Source: an uncultured Amaricoccus sp.
GTDB taxonomy: Bacteria > Pseudomonadota > Alphaproteobacteria > Rhodobacterales > Rhodobacteraceae
Direction: 5' to 3'
Assembly (NCBI RefSeq): GCF_937891315.1
Contig: NZ_CALAGI010000094.1
Span: 4,315 to 68,314, forward strand
DNA: 64,000 nt
Shown: positions 63,966 through 64,000 of the stretch, in pieces
Numbering within the stretch: position 1 is the first letter of the stretch
How the letters are laid out: every line of letters begins with the position of its first letter
Notes under the pieces: generated by a model
Told to the model about the DNA's origin: nothing
Database searches by the model: none
Seen by the model: the letters and a program-made list of their open reading frames with translations, nothing else
Program-made: the position numbers and the translations under genes

Positions 63966-63998
63966 AGATCGGAAGAGCGTCGTGTAGGGAAAGAGTGT
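63966..63998. other. Illumina TruSeq adapter sequence (artefact)
   Basis: The sequence beginning AGATCGGAAGAGCGTCGTGT and ending AAAGAGTGT matches the reverse complement of the TruSeq universal adapter over 33 bases. It is not biological. It suggests that this is a contig end or a misjoined read end. Confidence 0.92.
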
Positions 63999-64000
63999 CT

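Larger units (their letters stand above)
63596..64000. other. Right-end region: repeats, toxin fragment and adapter
   Basis: No intact gene. It holds palindromes at 63626-63647 and 63900-63917, a broken ParE-like frame between them, and a sequencing-adapter match to the right edge. Confidence 0.6.

Overview
The window is GC-rich (roughly 70% by eye) and gene-dense, with many ATGA/GTGA stop-start overlaps. It looks like chromosomal DNA from an alphaproteobacterium, most likely Rhodobacterales-like. Reasons: a direct-repeat SOS box of the alphaproteobacterial form (GAAC-N7-GAAC) at 29743-29757, a CtrA-type half site at 58479-58486, a PutA without the N-terminal ribbon-helix-helix domain, an OpgC-domain protein, DUF2237, and a valine-catabolic mmsA/mmsB cluster. 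I found no rRNA, tRNA, CRISPR array, IS transposase or phage gene.

Layout. 1-5.2 kb: start of an aldo/keto reductase, a DUF2237 gene, and an AttEFGH-like ABC export operon (ATPase, FtsX-type permease, lipocalin-like AttH protein). 5.3-11.7 kb: putA, a Nudix hydrolase, hslO and an AI-2E family membrane protein. 12.2-23.2 kb: a nitrogen-storage and arginine block with a polar amino-acid ABC transporter (four genes), a two-domain cyanophycinase and cyanophycin synthetase (overlapping, same strand), an Lrp/AsnC regulator, and divergent arginase plus ornithine aminotransferase. Together these could import basic amino acids, store arginine and aspartate as cyanophycin, and catabolise arginine to glutamate semialdehyde; putA nearby oxidises that intermediate to glutamate.

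23.3-29.3 kb holds the most unusual locus. A subtilisin-like S8 protease carries a C-terminal tail of 15 cysteines, nearly all preceded by Ser at 4-6 residues. It is followed, with overlapping reading frames, by an APH-type kinase, a HopA1-like putative phospho-Ser/Thr lyase and a LanC-like zinc cyclase. These are the three activities needed to phosphorylate Ser/Thr, eliminate phosphate and add Cys thiols to form lanthionine. No separate precursor peptide is visible, so the protease tail is the obvious candidate substrate. A small protein resembling the protease's own prodomain is encoded just upstream.

29.4-43.1 kb: an OB-fold remnant of the error-prone polymerase DnaE2 under a perfect LexA box, rnd, a lipoprotein, a SufE-like gene, a homocysteine methyltransferase, a GNAT acetyltransferase, psuK-psuG, coaD with two cyclophilins, a CBS protein, and a LysR-controlled valine-degradation cluster. 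43.3-54.1 kb: uvrA, an OpgC-like acyltransferase, a caspase/Sel1/peptidoglycan-binding protein opposite a secreted Sel1-like protein, a lytic transglycosylase, ssb and an Lhr-like helicase. 54.2-63.6 kb: an SMP-30-like protein with a divergent AraC regulator, a ParA-like ATPase, a 3-oxoacid CoA-transferase, two related envelope proteins, lepA and a GIY-YIG protein. The last 0.4 kb holds palindromic repeats, a decayed ParE-like fragment and an apparent Illumina adapter at 63966-63998, so the extreme right end is not trustworthy.

Dispersed intergenic repeats recur: one family at about 205-345 and 33455-33588, and a second at 8902-9004, 15255-15292 and 36201-36303.
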